A stretch of DNA of 56,769 nucleotides from JBMNNS01 sp050942625 (GTDB taxonomy: Bacteria > Bacillota > Dethiobacteria > DTU022 > UBA8154): assembly GCA_050942625.1 (NCBI GenBank), contig JBMNNS010000002.1, positions 1-56,769 on the forward strand, given 5' to 3'. How positions within the stretch are numbered: the first letter of the stretch is position 1; the number at the start of each line of letters is the position of its first letter. A program made the position numbers and the translations under genes. This document shows, piece by piece, positions 16,820-26,322 of this stretch. The notes below the pieces were generated by a model that saw nothing but the letters and a program-made list of their open reading frames with translations, was not told the origin of the DNA and did no database searches.

Positions 16820-17758
16820 CTATGATTGTCTTGAATCAATACCCCTGACGCAACGATCCATCAACTGCCGGATCTCGTCCTCGAGAGGAAAAACATAACT
16901 AATCCCATTAAGGTCCCCTGGCTTCCCCGGTAAGGTAAAGGTATTAATTTCTTCTATATCTACATTTCTTAACTTGTTGGCTAGTTTTAGTGCCTGGTTA
17001 AGCTCCAAATCAGTCTTTATATTCTGGGCTAATTCAGGCAAAAGGCTAGGAAAGGCCAGGACGTTCTTAAAAGTAACCATTTCCTGAATAAGGGCCTTAA
17101 GGAATTGTTGCTGCCGCTTAACCCTGCCAATGTCCTCATCCGGATAACCCCTCCAACGCACGTACTCCAGCGCCTTTTTACCATCCATCACCTGCAGGCC
17201 AGGATCTATTTTAATAGTAACATCAACGCCATAATAACGCATTTTCTCCTCCACATCGATTTCAACCCCACCAAGAATATCCACAATGTTTTCAAAACCA
17301 TCAAAACCCGTTGTCATGTAGTAATCGATATTAATCCCAAGTAAATTCTCCACAGCCTGCCTGGTAAGTGCAACACCTCCATAGGCATGAGCGTGGTTGA
17401 TTTTATCCATTCCATGGCCGGGTATTTCAACCCGCATATCCCGGGGAATAGAAATAATGTTAAGTTCGTTTGTTTTTCGGTTCAGGATTAAAAGCATTAT
17501 TGTGTCGGAACGCATTACTTTTTCACGGGAATCCAAACCTAATAGAAGCACGTTCATGACGTCCTTCAAGTCATCCTTGCTTTTCTCTTCTTTGGCAGGA
17601 AAGGTAGTGTTTTCCGGCAAAGCAACCTGGTAAATTTCATCCCAAAGCAATTTGAGCCATAAGCCTGTTGCAACCGATAAAACTGTTAAAATAAGCACCA
17701 CATAAATAAAGATATTCTTTTTCCTAGATTTCCCTGTTTTTTTTCTGCCACCAACCAT
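16820..17758 (-). CDS. LytR-CpsA-Psr (LCP) family ligase
   Basis: A 312-residue membrane protein with one N-terminal anchor (IFIYVVLILTVLSVATGLWL) and an external LCP domain. Seen: LLLGLDSREKVMRSDTIMLLIL, ISIPRDMRVEIPGHGMDKINHAHAYGG and KALEYVRWRG with DIGRVKRQQQFL. LCP enzymes move glycopolymers from undecaprenyl-pyrophosphate onto peptidoglycan. ATG with GGGGAAA upstream and a good promoter at 17849-17877. It heads a two-gene unit with tagA, which fits a role in attaching the polymer whose linkage unit TagA helps make. Confidence 0.93.
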   Translation of the reverse strand: MVGGRKKTGKSRKKNIFIYVVLILTVLSVATGLWLKLLWDEIYQVALPENTTFPAKEEKSKDDLKDVMNVLLLGLDSREKVMRSDTIMLLILNRKTNELNIISIPRDMRVEIPGHGMDKINHAHAYGGVALTRQAVENLLGINIDYYMTTGFDGFENIVDILGGVEIDVEEKMRYYGVDVTIKIDPGLQVMDGKKALEYVRWRGYPDEDIGRVKRQQQFLKALIQEMVTFKNVLAFPSLLPELAQNIKTDLELNQALKLANKLRNVDIEEINTFTLPGKPGDLNGISYVFPLEDEIRQLMDRCVRGIDSRQS

Positions 17759-17848
17759 TTTTCCCCAGTTCCTTTCTGAAACGTCTTCTAAAACCTCTTA
17801 AATAAAATAACGAACTCCGAATAAAGCAACTAACCTTCTCCAAGAACC

Positions 17849-17877
17849 ATTATACCCTAACCAAAAACAGCAAACAA
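17849..17877 (-). promoter_or_regulatory. Predicted promoter for the LCP-tagA unit
   Basis: TTGTTT (17872-17877) and TATAAT (17849-17854) lie 17 bp apart on the minus strand, about 90 bp before the LCP start. The remainder of the 17759-18105 gap shows only a weak plus-strand TTGCCT near 18050 for the transporter. Confidence 0.65.
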
Positions 17878-18105
17878 CGATTTTCCTTTTGAAAGTAATC
17901 CTTTAACTTTTATTATTATTATGTAAATAAGAACATTGTTTCTGCAAAATAACACCTGCTCAGACAAGCTTTCCTATTTAATCATTATATCCCAGAAAGT
18001 GCTTCCAGGCAATTGTCGATTTTAGGAAAATCCTTTTGTCTACTTGCCTTCATAGTAAGGGAATGATAACATTATTTGGACAGCATTTAAAAGGGGGAAA
18101 CAATT

Positions 18106-19512
18106 ATGGAGCTGGGCTGGCAACATTTTTTAGGAATTTTCATTTCCTTAGCAGTAGTTTTTGGGGTAGGTATCTATGCAGGACATAAAATTCGTTCTTC
18201 TGTTGATTTTTCGGTCAGCGATCACCAGGCCGGCACGACACTGGTTGCTGGCACACTCATGGGAACCCTCATTGGAGGCGCCTCTACTGTGGGTACGGCC
18301 CAACTGGCTTTTTTAAGTGGTTTATCAGCCTGGTGGTTTACCCTGGGTGCAGGCCTGTCCTGTTTAATTATTGCCCTCTTTCTAGCCAAACCACTTTGGG
18401 AAACCCGTTTTGAGACAGTTCCCCAGTTTCTTTCTTCCAGTTATGGCCCTGCTGCTGGTGTTATTGCCTCCCTTTTTCTTTCCCTGGGCATGTTTATCAA
18501 TGTTGTTCCCCAGGTTTTCTCCTCTGTTGCCCTCCTGCTCCCTATACTTCCCCTTAATACAAAGTTAGCTGCCTTTATATCAGTCTCGTTAATGGCACTT
18601 TACGTCATTTTTGGTGGGCTCTGGGGAACAGGGCTAATGGGGATCAGCAAGGTATTATTGACTTGTGCCAGTCTCTTAACCGGAGGTTTACTTGCTTTTA
18701 AATACATCGGGGGCTTTTCGGGCTTGTCGGCAACATTCCCCCCCTATCCCTGGTTCAGCCTTTTTGGGCGTGGCATAAACACCGATTTGGCCTCAGCCTT
18801 TTCACTAATCCTGGGGGTTTTATCAAGCCAGATCTACTTTCAAGCGATCTTTTCCAGCAAAAACCTGCGTGTCGCCCGCACAGGTGCGCTGATCAGCGCC
18901 CTGCTGGGACCGGCTATCGGTTTCGGTGGCATCCTGATTGGTCTTTACATGCGGGCCAACTTTCCTAATATTAATCCTGCCCTGGCCTTGCCACTATTTA
19001 TACTTAATTATATGCCCCCTCTTTTTGCCGGGATCGCTCTTGCCACCCTACTTTTGGCAGCTATTGGCACAGGAGCAGGTCTTACCCTGGGGATCAGCAC
19101 TATGCTCAGTCGAGACATATACCAGCGCCTTAAACCTAATGCCAGTGACCGGCATATGCTTTTTATACTGCGTTTTTTTATCCTGCTGATCATGGCCCTG
19201 ACATTTGCAACTACTTTTTTTGCCGATGATAACGTCCTCATACAGCAGTGGAGTTATCTGTCCCTGGGTCTTAGGGGTTCCACGATCTGTTTCCCCCTTC
19301 TTTCGGTCATTTTCTTGAAAAATAAAATATCCCCCCTTGCCGGCACACTTGCCGTCCTTCTTAGCCCTGCCAGCGTAATTATAGGTACTGTTTTGCGCCT
19401 GAAACTAAATCCACTTTATATTGGTTTGGCCGTGGGCCTCGGCATACTTTTCTGGGGTTTCCTTTTCAACCCCGAAACCAAAGATAAAACCGGCTATATA
19501 TCAAAAACATAA
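18106..19512 (+). CDS. Sodium:solute symporter family transporter
   Basis: A 468-residue integral membrane protein with about 12-13 membrane segments and the overall SSS-family layout (GTLMGTLIGGASTVGTAQLAFLSGLSAWWF near TM1-2; KVLLTCASLLTGG; a central GLTLGISTMLSRDIYQRLKPN block that is diagnostic for the family). Substrate cannot be told from sequence; candidates include solutes such as proline, pantothenate or carboxylates. ATG with AAGGGGGAAA. It stands alone, followed 66 bp later by an Ste24-like protease on the same strand. Confidence 0.85.
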   Translation: MELGWQHFLGIFISLAVVFGVGIYAGHKIRSSVDFSVSDHQAGTTLVAGTLMGTLIGGASTVGTAQLAFLSGLSAWWFTLGAGLSCLIIALFLAKPLWETRFETVPQFLSSSYGPAAGVIASLFLSLGMFINVVPQVFSSVALLLPILPLNTKLAAFISVSLMALYVIFGGLWGTGLMGISKVLLTCASLLTGGLLAFKYIGGFSGLSATFPPYPWFSLFGRGINTDLASAFSLILGVLSSQIYFQAIFSSKNLRVARTGALISALLGPAIGFGGILIGLYMRANFPNINPALALPLFILNYMPPLFAGIALATLLLAAIGTGAGLTLGISTMLSRDIYQRLKPNASDRHMLFILRFFILLIMALTFATTFFADDNVLIQQWSYLSLGLRGSTICFPLLSVIFLKNKISPLAGTLAVLLSPASVIIGTVLRLKLNPLYIGLAVGLGILFWGFLFNPETKDKTGYISKT

Positions 19513-19578
19513 GTATAATTTAAGAAATAGTACAATATTATAATGAAAGAAAAAGAAAACCAAAAAGGATGATGCCTT

Positions 19579-20808
19579 ATGGCCTCCAGAATCTGGTTTC
19601 TCCTTGGCACAGCTGTAATCCTCATTATGACAGCCCTGCTGGTGGGCACTTTTGTTAAAATTCCACCCAGCGCCAGCGTTTTGCACTATTTTGATCGGAG
19701 TTTTTTAGTACAGGCAGCAAACTACCAGCACACAAACATCCTTATTTTCATCATTAAACAGTTCATTGTATGGGGTTTTTTAATAGGAGTGGCATTTTAT
19801 TTTTGGAAACATATCCGCGTGGCTCCTAAACTTTCGCTCCCTCTGGTGGCAGGCTATGTAGCCGTTATTTTTATTTTAATTTACCTTCTAACTCTACCAC
19901 TAGAATATTATCAGGGATTTATCCTTGAACATCGTTTTGGTTTTTCTGTCCAGTCCCCTGGCTCCTGGTTCCTGGACTATGTTAAAAACAAGACCATATC
20001 CCTGGCAATTTCTGTGTTTATCTTTACAGGCCTTTTTGCCCTCATGCGTTATTTCCCGACACGCTGGTGGTGGTTGGGAGGGATAACCTTTACTGTGTTC
20101 CTGGTGATTACAACTTACTTTTATCCTCTGGTTATTGATCCGCTTTTTTATAAATTTGAACCCTTAAAAAACAAAGAAATGACAACAAGCATCCTGCAAA
20201 TGGCTGAAAAAGCAGGTATCAAAATAGATGAAGTCCTGGTTGCAAATGCCAGCGCCAGGACCCGTAAGGTAAACGCCTATTTCACAGGACTGGGTAAAAC
20301 AAAACGTATTGTGCTATATGATAACCTGCTTTCCCAATTTCCACCAAAAGAAACCCTTGCTGTAGTAGCACATGAAATGGGCCACTGGAACCATTCCCAT
20401 CTAATAAAAGGTACCTTCCTGGGCATTTTCGGGGTTTTCCTGGCCCTTTTTCTCCTGAAACTAATCCTTGGGGGAATGCAACTAGAACTAAAGGCTGACT
20501 ACAGGACCATAATACTTGTTATCCTCTTCTTTTCCCTCTTTTCCTTTGTTTCCCTTCCCTTTCAAAACGCAATCTCCAGGTTTTGGGAGAAGGAGGCAGA
20601 CTTAGAAGCTATGCGCCTTACCGAGGATCCCCTCACCCATATTTCATTAAAACAAAACCTGGCCCTTGCCAACCTGGCCGAAGTCGATCCCCACCCTTTT
20701 GTCAAGTATATTATCTATACACACCCCTCTACCATGGATAGAATTAAATTAGCAGTACAGGAAGCAAAAAAACAAGAAACAAGGGATAAAACAAAGGACA
20801 GGGAATAA
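19579..20808 (+). CDS. M48-family membrane metallopeptidase (Ste24/CAAX protease 1 type)
   Basis: A 409-residue protein with the M48 N-terminal membrane domain (several segments, plus LEYYQGFILEHRFGFS) and a catalytic domain with the zinc motif VVAHEMGHWNHSHL and the distal ligand in FWEKEADLEAMRL. It is larger than HtpX and closest to Ste24-type proteases, which cut membrane-associated substrates. ATG preceded by AAAGGATG. The last 15 codons (EAKKQETRDKTKDRE) fall in a purine-rich repeat tract, so the native C-terminus seems to have been replaced or extended by repeat sequence. Confidence 0.9.
   Translation: MASRIWFLLGTAVILIMTALLVGTFVKIPPSASVLHYFDRSFLVQAANYQHTNILIFIIKQFIVWGFLIGVAFYFWKHIRVAPKLSLPLVAGYVAVIFILIYLLTLPLEYYQGFILEHRFGFSVQSPGSWFLDYVKNKTISLAISVFIFTGLFALMRYFPTRWWWLGGITFTVFLVITTYFYPLVIDPLFYKFEPLKNKEMTTSILQMAEKAGIKIDEVLVANASARTRKVNAYFTGLGKTKRIVLYDNLLSQFPPKETLAVVAHEMGHWNHSHLIKGTFLGIFGVFLALFLLKLILGGMQLELKADYRTIILVILFFSLFSFVSLPFQNAISRFWEKEADLEAMRLTEDPLTHISLKQNLALANLAEVDPHPFVKYIIYTHPSTMDRIKLAVQEAKKQETRDKTKDRE
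20761..20806 (+). repeat. GAAGCAAG-type repeat inside the protease C-terminus
   Basis: AAACAAGAAACAAGGGATAA and AACAAAGGACAGGG match the style of the tracts at 14226-14350 and 52058-52088. It supplies the charged C-terminal residues of the protease. Confidence 0.5.
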
Positions 20809-20836
20809 AGGCAACAACCTTTATCCCCACTTTCCA

Positions 20837-21469
20837 CTAAACCAGTGCTCCTGCAAAAAAATCGGTAACCATACTCGTAAACTTATGTTCAATACCTGCC
20901 CAAAAATGATCCGCCCCTGCGATTATTTTTATTTTTTTAGGCTCAGCCATTTTAGCTGCTTTCTCTAGAACCCCAGAAACGGGGACCATACTATCCTGGT
21001 CACCGCAAATAATCAGTTTCGGTTTAGAACATTTTTGAAGTGAACCTGATGGAATAACAGGCGAAATCCCGGCAATCGCCCTGGCCTCCTTACTTATTTC
21101 TCCAGCCTTAAAGGCGACCAAACCTCCAAAAGAATAACCGATAATACCGAGCTGCAAAGGGTTGATCTCTTTTAATTTAGCCAGAAAGGCAAGGGCAGCC
21201 AGGGCATCCTCAGTTTCACCTATACCGTGATCAAAATTCCCTTCACTGCGTCCTACACCCCTGAAGTTAAAGAGCAAGGCTGCCAGCCCTTTTTCCACCA
21301 AAGCTCGAGCAACGTCAGTAGTCACGTTATTATGCATGTTTCCACCATAAAGAGGATGGGGATGGCAGATTATTACTCCAGGACAGGGTTGTTCAAGATT
21401 GGGAAACATAAGTAAAGCCTCTAAAGATAGACCTTTTGCATTTTCAAAAGCAGTTTTTATTTTGCGCAT
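20837..21469 (-). CDS. Alpha/beta hydrolase
   Basis: A 210-residue serine hydrolase of the dienelactone-hydrolase/YsgA-like group. Seen: oxyanion HPHPLYGGNMHNN, NFRGVGRSEG, nucleophile in GYSFGG, Asp in CGDQDSMVP and His in GADHFW. No signal peptide. ATG at 21469 has GGGGGA 7 nt upstream; the 15-bp longer frame would absorb that site. It begins 19 bp after the stop of the MetE-like gene and is surely in the same unit. Substrate unknown. Confidence 0.88.
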   Translation of the reverse strand: MRKIKTAFENAKGLSLEALLMFPNLEQPCPGVIICHPHPLYGGNMHNNVTTDVARALVEKGLAALLFNFRGVGRSEGNFDHGIGETEDALAALAFLAKLKEINPLQLGIIGYSFGGLVAFKAGEISKEARAIAGISPVIPSGSLQKCSKPKLIICGDQDSMVPVSGVLEKAAKMAEPKKIKIIAGADHFWAGIEHKFTSMVTDFFAGALV

Positions 21470-21487
21470 CAAACAATCCCCCAATTT

Positions 21488-22519
21488 CTATAAAGAATAT
21501 TGTTTTAACTCCTTTTTATAATGATCAGCAACATCCTTTAAGAGGGCAAAAGAATTTTCTACCGTTTTTGTTCCATCCAAGTTAATCAGGCAACAGCGGG
21601 CTGGAGCAAACCAGGCCTGGGAAAGTATTTTCTCCTTGGAAACCCCCAGTTTCAAAAGGTTGTCCCAGATATTTTCCAATTTTTCAATCATGGTTTGCAT
21701 GTTTTCCTGTTCATATTCCTCTGTAAGGGTAGGGGTAATCCCCCAGCTTATAATACCTCCTTTATCCAGGAAGGCTACTACTTCTTCCCCATAGTTGGAA
21801 AAAATGGGTCCCCAGGACAAGGCGTCAATGGAAAGGACATCAAGATCAAGCTGTAGCAAAAATGACCAATCCGGATTCCCACACAAATGCACGCCTTTTG
21901 GGCCTGGTACTTTTTGGAGATAAAGGCGGTAATCCTCAAGCGCCTTTTCACTGGTGTAGCCGGTAAAAGCCATGAAGAGCATTTCCAACCCCGGCTCATC
22001 CACCCAGACAAAAGCATTTTTATTTTTAAAAAGCATTTGATTGTACTGGGCATGTAATTTTTTAGCTACAAAATCGAAAATAATTTCCCTTACTTCATCG
22101 TGGTAGATCATGGATTTACGCTGTTCGTCCAGGATCTTTAGGCCGTAGCTTACAGGTCCAATGCTTTGACCGCGTATGTAGGCGTAGGAAGAGAGATCCT
22201 TTTCTAAAAAACGATGAAACACCGCTGCATATTGCGGGGAGAGACGGAAATAGTCCTCATCATCAAAATGAGCAATAAATTGTTCCAAATCTGTATAAAA
22301 TTTGTCCATTGAAAAAGTAATTTCTCTTTTCTCCATATCCAGGATGATACCAGGAAAATGTTCAGATATTTGGACATACATGTCTTCATAATAGCTTAGT
22401 TTGGGCAATTGGGGCCAATATGGAATATCAAGGGAAAGGGAAAGGGCAAGGGCCTCCTCCATATCCTGGTGAGGCATGATACCCATAGCAGTTGTCATAC
22501 AGTTTCCCCTTAGTTTCAT
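21488..22519 (-). CDS. MetE/UROD-like methyltransferase-fold protein
   Basis: A 343-residue TIM-barrel protein of the uroporphyrinogen-decarboxylase/MetE-C-terminal superfamily. Near the end it has a His-x-Cys (GVHLCGNPDWSFLL) and a second Cys site (APARCCLINLDG), matching the zinc-site pattern of cobalamin-independent methionine synthase and related methyltransferases. It lacks the MetE N-terminal half. Such stand-alone proteins in anaerobes are often involved in methyl-group handling, but no corrinoid protein or methyltransferase partner is adjacent. ATG at 22519 follows AGGAGG at 10 nt; a second ATG at residue 8 also has AAGGGGA. An alpha/beta hydrolase follows. Confidence 0.8.
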   Translation of the reverse strand: MKLRGNCMTTAMGIMPHQDMEEALALSLSLDIPYWPQLPKLSYYEDMYVQISEHFPGIILDMEKREITFSMDKFYTDLEQFIAHFDDEDYFRLSPQYAAVFHRFLEKDLSSYAYIRGQSIGPVSYGLKILDEQRKSMIYHDEVREIIFDFVAKKLHAQYNQMLFKNKNAFVWVDEPGLEMLFMAFTGYTSEKALEDYRLYLQKVPGPKGVHLCGNPDWSFLLQLDLDVLSIDALSWGPIFSNYGEEVVAFLDKGGIISWGITPTLTEEYEQENMQTMIEKLENIWDNLLKLGVSKEKILSQAWFAPARCCLINLDGTKTVENSFALLKDVADHYKKELKQYSL

Positions 22520-22661
22520 AATTTTTTAACCTCCTTAAATTTAGCAGTTTAATTATAACATACTGCTGGAGGCTAAAGAGTTTTCCTGAGCAGTTTTGGG
22601 AAATAAAAAACCTCAGATCCAGTTCAGTTCCCCATTCAGAATCTTGCTTCTGCTGAAATAC

Positions 22662-22690
22662 TGGACAAAAGGGGTATAAGCATTTATAAT
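22662..22690 (+). promoter_or_regulatory. Predicted promoter for the SurA-N-like gene
   Basis: TGGACA (22662-22667) and TATAAT (22685-22690) lie 17 bp apart, giving a leader of about 27 nt to the ATG at 22724. Confidence 0.6.
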
Positions 22691-22723
22691 TTGGTTAGCA
22701 CTTACAAAAAACGGGTTTAAAAA

Positions 22724-23503
22724 ATGAAGGAACAACGGACTGGCGTTAGACAGGAGATGTATAATTTGATCAAATGGAAGAATAGAACATATCGTAAGGT
22801 TTTTGCCATAGCAATTGTTGTACTGTTGGTTGGGGGAATGTTGCTCAGCGCAACCTATGGTCTTGTGGATTTAATTGGCCGGGGCAATGCCTCCCCTGAA
22901 TCCCCAGGGAAAACAGTGGCTGTTGTCAATGGCGTGGAAATAAGTAAAGGTGAACTTGAAACTTTGTTCAACCATGCTAAAAACAACCTCCTTCAGCAGG
23001 GAATGGAGTTGGATAGCAAGGAAGCAGAGGAGTTACTGGAACAACTAAAAAAACAGATACTGCAGCAAATGATCAATAATATCCTTTTATTACAGAAATC
23101 TGAAGAAGAAGGGATCACGCCTGACGAGGAGGAGGTCCAGGCCCGTTATGACGAAATCCTGGCCCAATACAAGGACGAAAAAGCTTTAAAAGAACAACTT
23201 TCCTATTCCAACCTCACCATAGATATTCTTAAAAAGGAAATTGCCAATAACCTCAAAATCGAAAAATATATTGAACATTATTTAGCAGAAAATGTGGACG
23301 AAAAGGATTTAATAGTAACTGATGAGGAACTAAAGGAACTATACGAACAATACAGTTTGCAAAAGGAAGATCTACCGGAATTTGAAGAAATGAAACCGGA
23401 ACTTTTGGAAACGTTAAAGGAACAAAAACGCAGCTCCCAATTGGAACTCCTGATAGAAAAGCTTAATGAAGATAGCGAAATTGAAATTAAATTAACGGAA
23501 TAA
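22724..23503 (+). CDS. SurA N-terminal-domain protein (membrane-anchored foldase-like)
   Basis: A 259-residue protein with one N-terminal membrane segment (VFAIAIVVLLVGGMLLSATYGL) and an external helical domain starting VAVVNGVEISKGELE, which is the SurA_N/trigger-like chaperone motif. The rotamase (parvulin) domain that PrsA has is missing, so this is a chaperone-only relative. No lipobox is seen. The ATG at 22724 has only a weak site; a TTG at 22766 has AGGAG at 9 nt and is an alternative start. Its role is likely folding of exported proteins outside the membrane. Confidence 0.82.
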   Translation: MKEQRTGVRQEMYNLIKWKNRTYRKVFAIAIVVLLVGGMLLSATYGLVDLIGRGNASPESPGKTVAVVNGVEISKGELETLFNHAKNNLLQQGMELDSKEAEELLEQLKKQILQQMINNILLLQKSEEEGITPDEEEVQARYDEILAQYKDEKALKEQLSYSNLTIDILKKEIANNLKIEKYIEHYLAENVDEKDLIVTDEELKELYEQYSLQKEDLPEFEEMKPELLETLKEQKRSSQLELLIEKLNEDSEIEIKLTE

Positions 23504-23534
23504 GCCCCTGCATTTCCATTGGGGATTGGGGGCT

Positions 23535-26147
23535 CTACTTTTTAAACCAGACACTTTTTACCCGACCGGTTTCCTGATCACTGTAGTAGCCAACCTCTGC
23601 GCCAAACCCCTTTTCACCTATGGCACGGAAGGGCAGGTAGGTGCGATCATCGACGATCTGGGGGGGTACATCCAGTATGTAACTTTCCGTAGTTCCAGTT
23701 GCCTTATCCTGCACTGTCATTTCATTAGAACCAATTTCCAGTTTAATTAGGATCTCCTTGCTTTCCAGGGTTACTAACTCTGTGCGTCCGGTCTGTGGAT
23801 TTGACGTCCAATCCACAAAGGCCGAAAGCGCTTCCCCTAAAAACCTTACCGGAACTAGGGTGCGTCCGTTTTGGATAAAGGGGGCTGCGTCCATGATTGC
23901 CGGTTTGCCATTAATTTTATATTCGGTAGAATTGATCCACATTTCCACGTCAGGATGGCGATCCCCAGCAGGTGGCAAACTGTCCCCAGCCTCCAACCCT
24001 TTGATCATTTCCACATTGTCAATATAAATGGTGCCTTTCCGGGGGTAAGGTGCTATACTTTTTTCCGGTTCCTGAACCAGATAAATGCTGCTCAGGACAA
24101 GAGGCTGTGGCCAGGAGGGGTCTATATCGCCCTGCACCCGCCGCCAGCCTTTCCAATCCACCGCTTTTGCCAGATCTACATAGCGCTTTTTCCCGTCAGC
24201 GCTCCTAACTTCTGCCCGTAACCAGTAACCACTGCCATCACCATAAACATAAGCAGAAATACCCAGGTTATTTGTTCCCATGGAAATTTGGCCGGAACCC
24301 AGTTGGCCATAAGCAATCATGACTTCCCCTGTGGGGAGACTAAAATCGTACTGCAGCCGGCCTGAACGCTCGCCCTCATAAATGTATTTTGGGTCTGTTT
24401 CAAACTCAAAACTACCGGGAAGGCCTGCAGGATGGCTACGAAAGGCAGTTGTCTGCCATTCCCGGAAAGTGAAAAAGGGCTCCCTTTTGCCACCAATGCG
24501 GATGGGGATCTCTTTGTAATGGCCGTCAAATTCAGCAGTCAAAGTTCCAAACCCTTCCTCCTCACCAGCAGTGAAGACACTGTTTTCCACATAGCCAAGA
24601 TCTGCTTCCCAGTTAATCATCCTTAATGGAGCCTTGAGGGTTAGACCACTAGAAAGCTTCACTTCTGCGTCCAGGGATAACTTCTGTCCGGGGAGAAGAC
24701 AGATTTCAGCCGGGCTAACGGAAAGATTAACAATATCTTCACCACCATAAACCCGTACCTTTTTTTCCTCTTTTACTCCCTGATATTGTACGCTTAAAGT
24801 AACATATCCGCTCTTTTTTCCCTTCAGAGTGCCGTTTTGGACTTCTGCCCGTTCAAGATCCGATACTTCCCATACCAAATCTTCCGGCGCAATTCTTAGC
24901 GGATGATAATGGAGATCATGGCCTGTTACCCTGTAATTTGTTTCTGTTCCTACCAGCAAACCTTCTGCCCCATGAAGAAATAATTTTTCAGCTGCTGTTT
25001 GAGGGGCTCGGTTAAAAATGCCAATGGCATTGGGCAAAGACCGTTCTACCTTGTAATAAGGTTGGTTAACCAGCTCAGGTTGAAATTCCCCCAACAGACG
25101 TGCTACCATTGTGGTAGAGCCACCACCGTCCAAATTCAGGGCCTGCACAGCGCCCAAACGGCTCATGAAAAGAGCCAGCTCGTCCATAGTTATGCCTGAC
25201 AGCGAAGAGGTGCCATCAATGGTTACAAAAAAAATCCTTTTAGCTTCTGGACCTATCCCCACGGCTGTACGGGAGGCTCTGTTGCCACCGGGGGAGGGGA
25301 GCCCACTTAAGGGTTGTCCACCCGAAACTAGAATAACATGCCCACCGACTGCGGTTTCCAGGTCCATGGGGGGATCAATCCCCAGCTGATAATCAACCAT
25401 GGCCCCCAGAGTTGCGTGTTGAAGCAGGAAAGCAGCCCCATTTCCCTCAGCGACCAGGACAAATCCATCCGGGGGAATAACTGCTGGCTGAGTATCACTG
25501 AGAACCTGCGTAACAATCCCATTTTGCACTGTTACCTTCAAAACTGGTTTTCCAAAGAAAACAGAAGAAACTTCCTTTCCCCAGTGACGATCATAAAGAA
25601 AAATGCCGTTTTCATTCCGGTAGTTCTGGTTATAACCATAAAGCTGGTAGCAATATTTACCCTGGCAAACGACCTCACTGCGGAAAAGCCACTTTAAAAT
25701 ATGGGCTGTCCTCTGTGCATCTATAGCAAACCCCAGCCAACTGGTGTCATAGGTGGGCGAAGAAAGTATTTTATTATTTTCCATATGTAAGCCAAAAGGA
25801 GCTGCCGGCAAGTTCAGATTAAAAAAATCGGCATTGACAGCGGCCACAGCATTCTGCTCTGTAGCCATAGCTTTAACCGTTTGCCGGTTGTTAAACCCCT
25901 CCCGTGGGTGCAGGGCCTGGATCTCCACATAAGGATTGGTCAGATCCACTTCCAGCTTCCGGGCCGGCAGAGGCTTCCCCTGGATATACAGGGTATAATA
26001 GTAAAGATCTACCCCCTCACCTATCTTTTCCTGCCTTTCCAGCCGGTAATCAACAGCCGACGCCCCATTGACAAAGAAAATACTGCTTAATAGCAAAAAA
26101 ACCCCCACATTAACTAATAATAATACCGCTTTATGTAAACGTCTCAT
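23535..26147 (-). CDS. Secreted phosphodiester glycosidase with Cu-amine-oxidase-N domain
   Basis: An 870-residue exported protein. Signal peptide in residues 1-31. About 80-400: phosphodiester glycosidase/NAGPA domain (NADFFNLNLPAAPFGLHMENNK, GGHVILVSGGQPL, SRTAVGIG, VTIDGTSSLSGITMDELALFM, NLDGGGSTTMVA). About 400-550: Ig-like repeat (SVSPAEICLLPGQKLSLDAEV). About 555-735: beta-rich jelly-roll-like part. About 740-870: Cu_amine_oxidN1 domain (GRTLVPVRFLGEAL and DRTYLPFRAIGE). NAGPA-type domains in bacteria are linked to teichoic-acid or glycan phosphodiester cleavage, so wall remodelling or turnover is likely. ATG with GGAGG. Promoter at 26190-26218. Confidence 0.88.
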   Translation of the reverse strand: MRRLHKAVLLLVNVGVFLLLSSIFFVNGASAVDYRLERQEKIGEGVDLYYYTLYIQGKPLPARKLEVDLTNPYVEIQALHPREGFNNRQTVKAMATEQNAVAAVNADFFNLNLPAAPFGLHMENNKILSSPTYDTSWLGFAIDAQRTAHILKWLFRSEVVCQGKYCYQLYGYNQNYRNENGIFLYDRHWGKEVSSVFFGKPVLKVTVQNGIVTQVLSDTQPAVIPPDGFVLVAEGNGAAFLLQHATLGAMVDYQLGIDPPMDLETAVGGHVILVSGGQPLSGLPSPGGNRASRTAVGIGPEAKRIFFVTIDGTSSLSGITMDELALFMSRLGAVQALNLDGGGSTTMVARLLGEFQPELVNQPYYKVERSLPNAIGIFNRAPQTAAEKLFLHGAEGLLVGTETNYRVTGHDLHYHPLRIAPEDLVWEVSDLERAEVQNGTLKGKKSGYVTLSVQYQGVKEEKKVRVYGGEDIVNLSVSPAEICLLPGQKLSLDAEVKLSSGLTLKAPLRMINWEADLGYVENSVFTAGEEEGFGTLTAEFDGHYKEIPIRIGGKREPFFTFREWQTTAFRSHPAGLPGSFEFETDPKYIYEGERSGRLQYDFSLPTGEVMIAYGQLGSGQISMGTNNLGISAYVYGDGSGYWLRAEVRSADGKKRYVDLAKAVDWKGWRRVQGDIDPSWPQPLVLSSIYLVQEPEKSIAPYPRKGTIYIDNVEMIKGLEAGDSLPPAGDRHPDVEMWINSTEYKINGKPAIMDAAPFIQNGRTLVPVRFLGEALSAFVDWTSNPQTGRTELVTLESKEILIKLEIGSNEMTVQDKATGTTESYILDVPPQIVDDRTYLPFRAIGEKGFGAEVGYYSDQETGRVKSVWFKK

Positions 26148-26189
26148 AAAAGCCTCCCTGCTATCCGCATATTTTTCTATCCTTATACT

Positions 26190-26218
26190 ATTAAACCAGA
26201 AACCTCCTAAATTGACAA
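26190..26218 (-). promoter_or_regulatory. Predicted promoter for the phosphodiester glycosidase gene
   Basis: TTGTCA (26213-26218) and TTTAAT (26190-26195) are 17 bp apart on the minus strand, about 45 bp before the ATG. Confidence 0.5.
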
Positions 26219-26322
26219 CAACAGAGAGTTTTCTCTAAGCGTTCTTAGGGTTAAATAGCGTTACTTAGCTTCCTCTCCTTTCCATTTATGTAAACTATTG
26301 CGGCCGTTCATAAAAATAAAAA

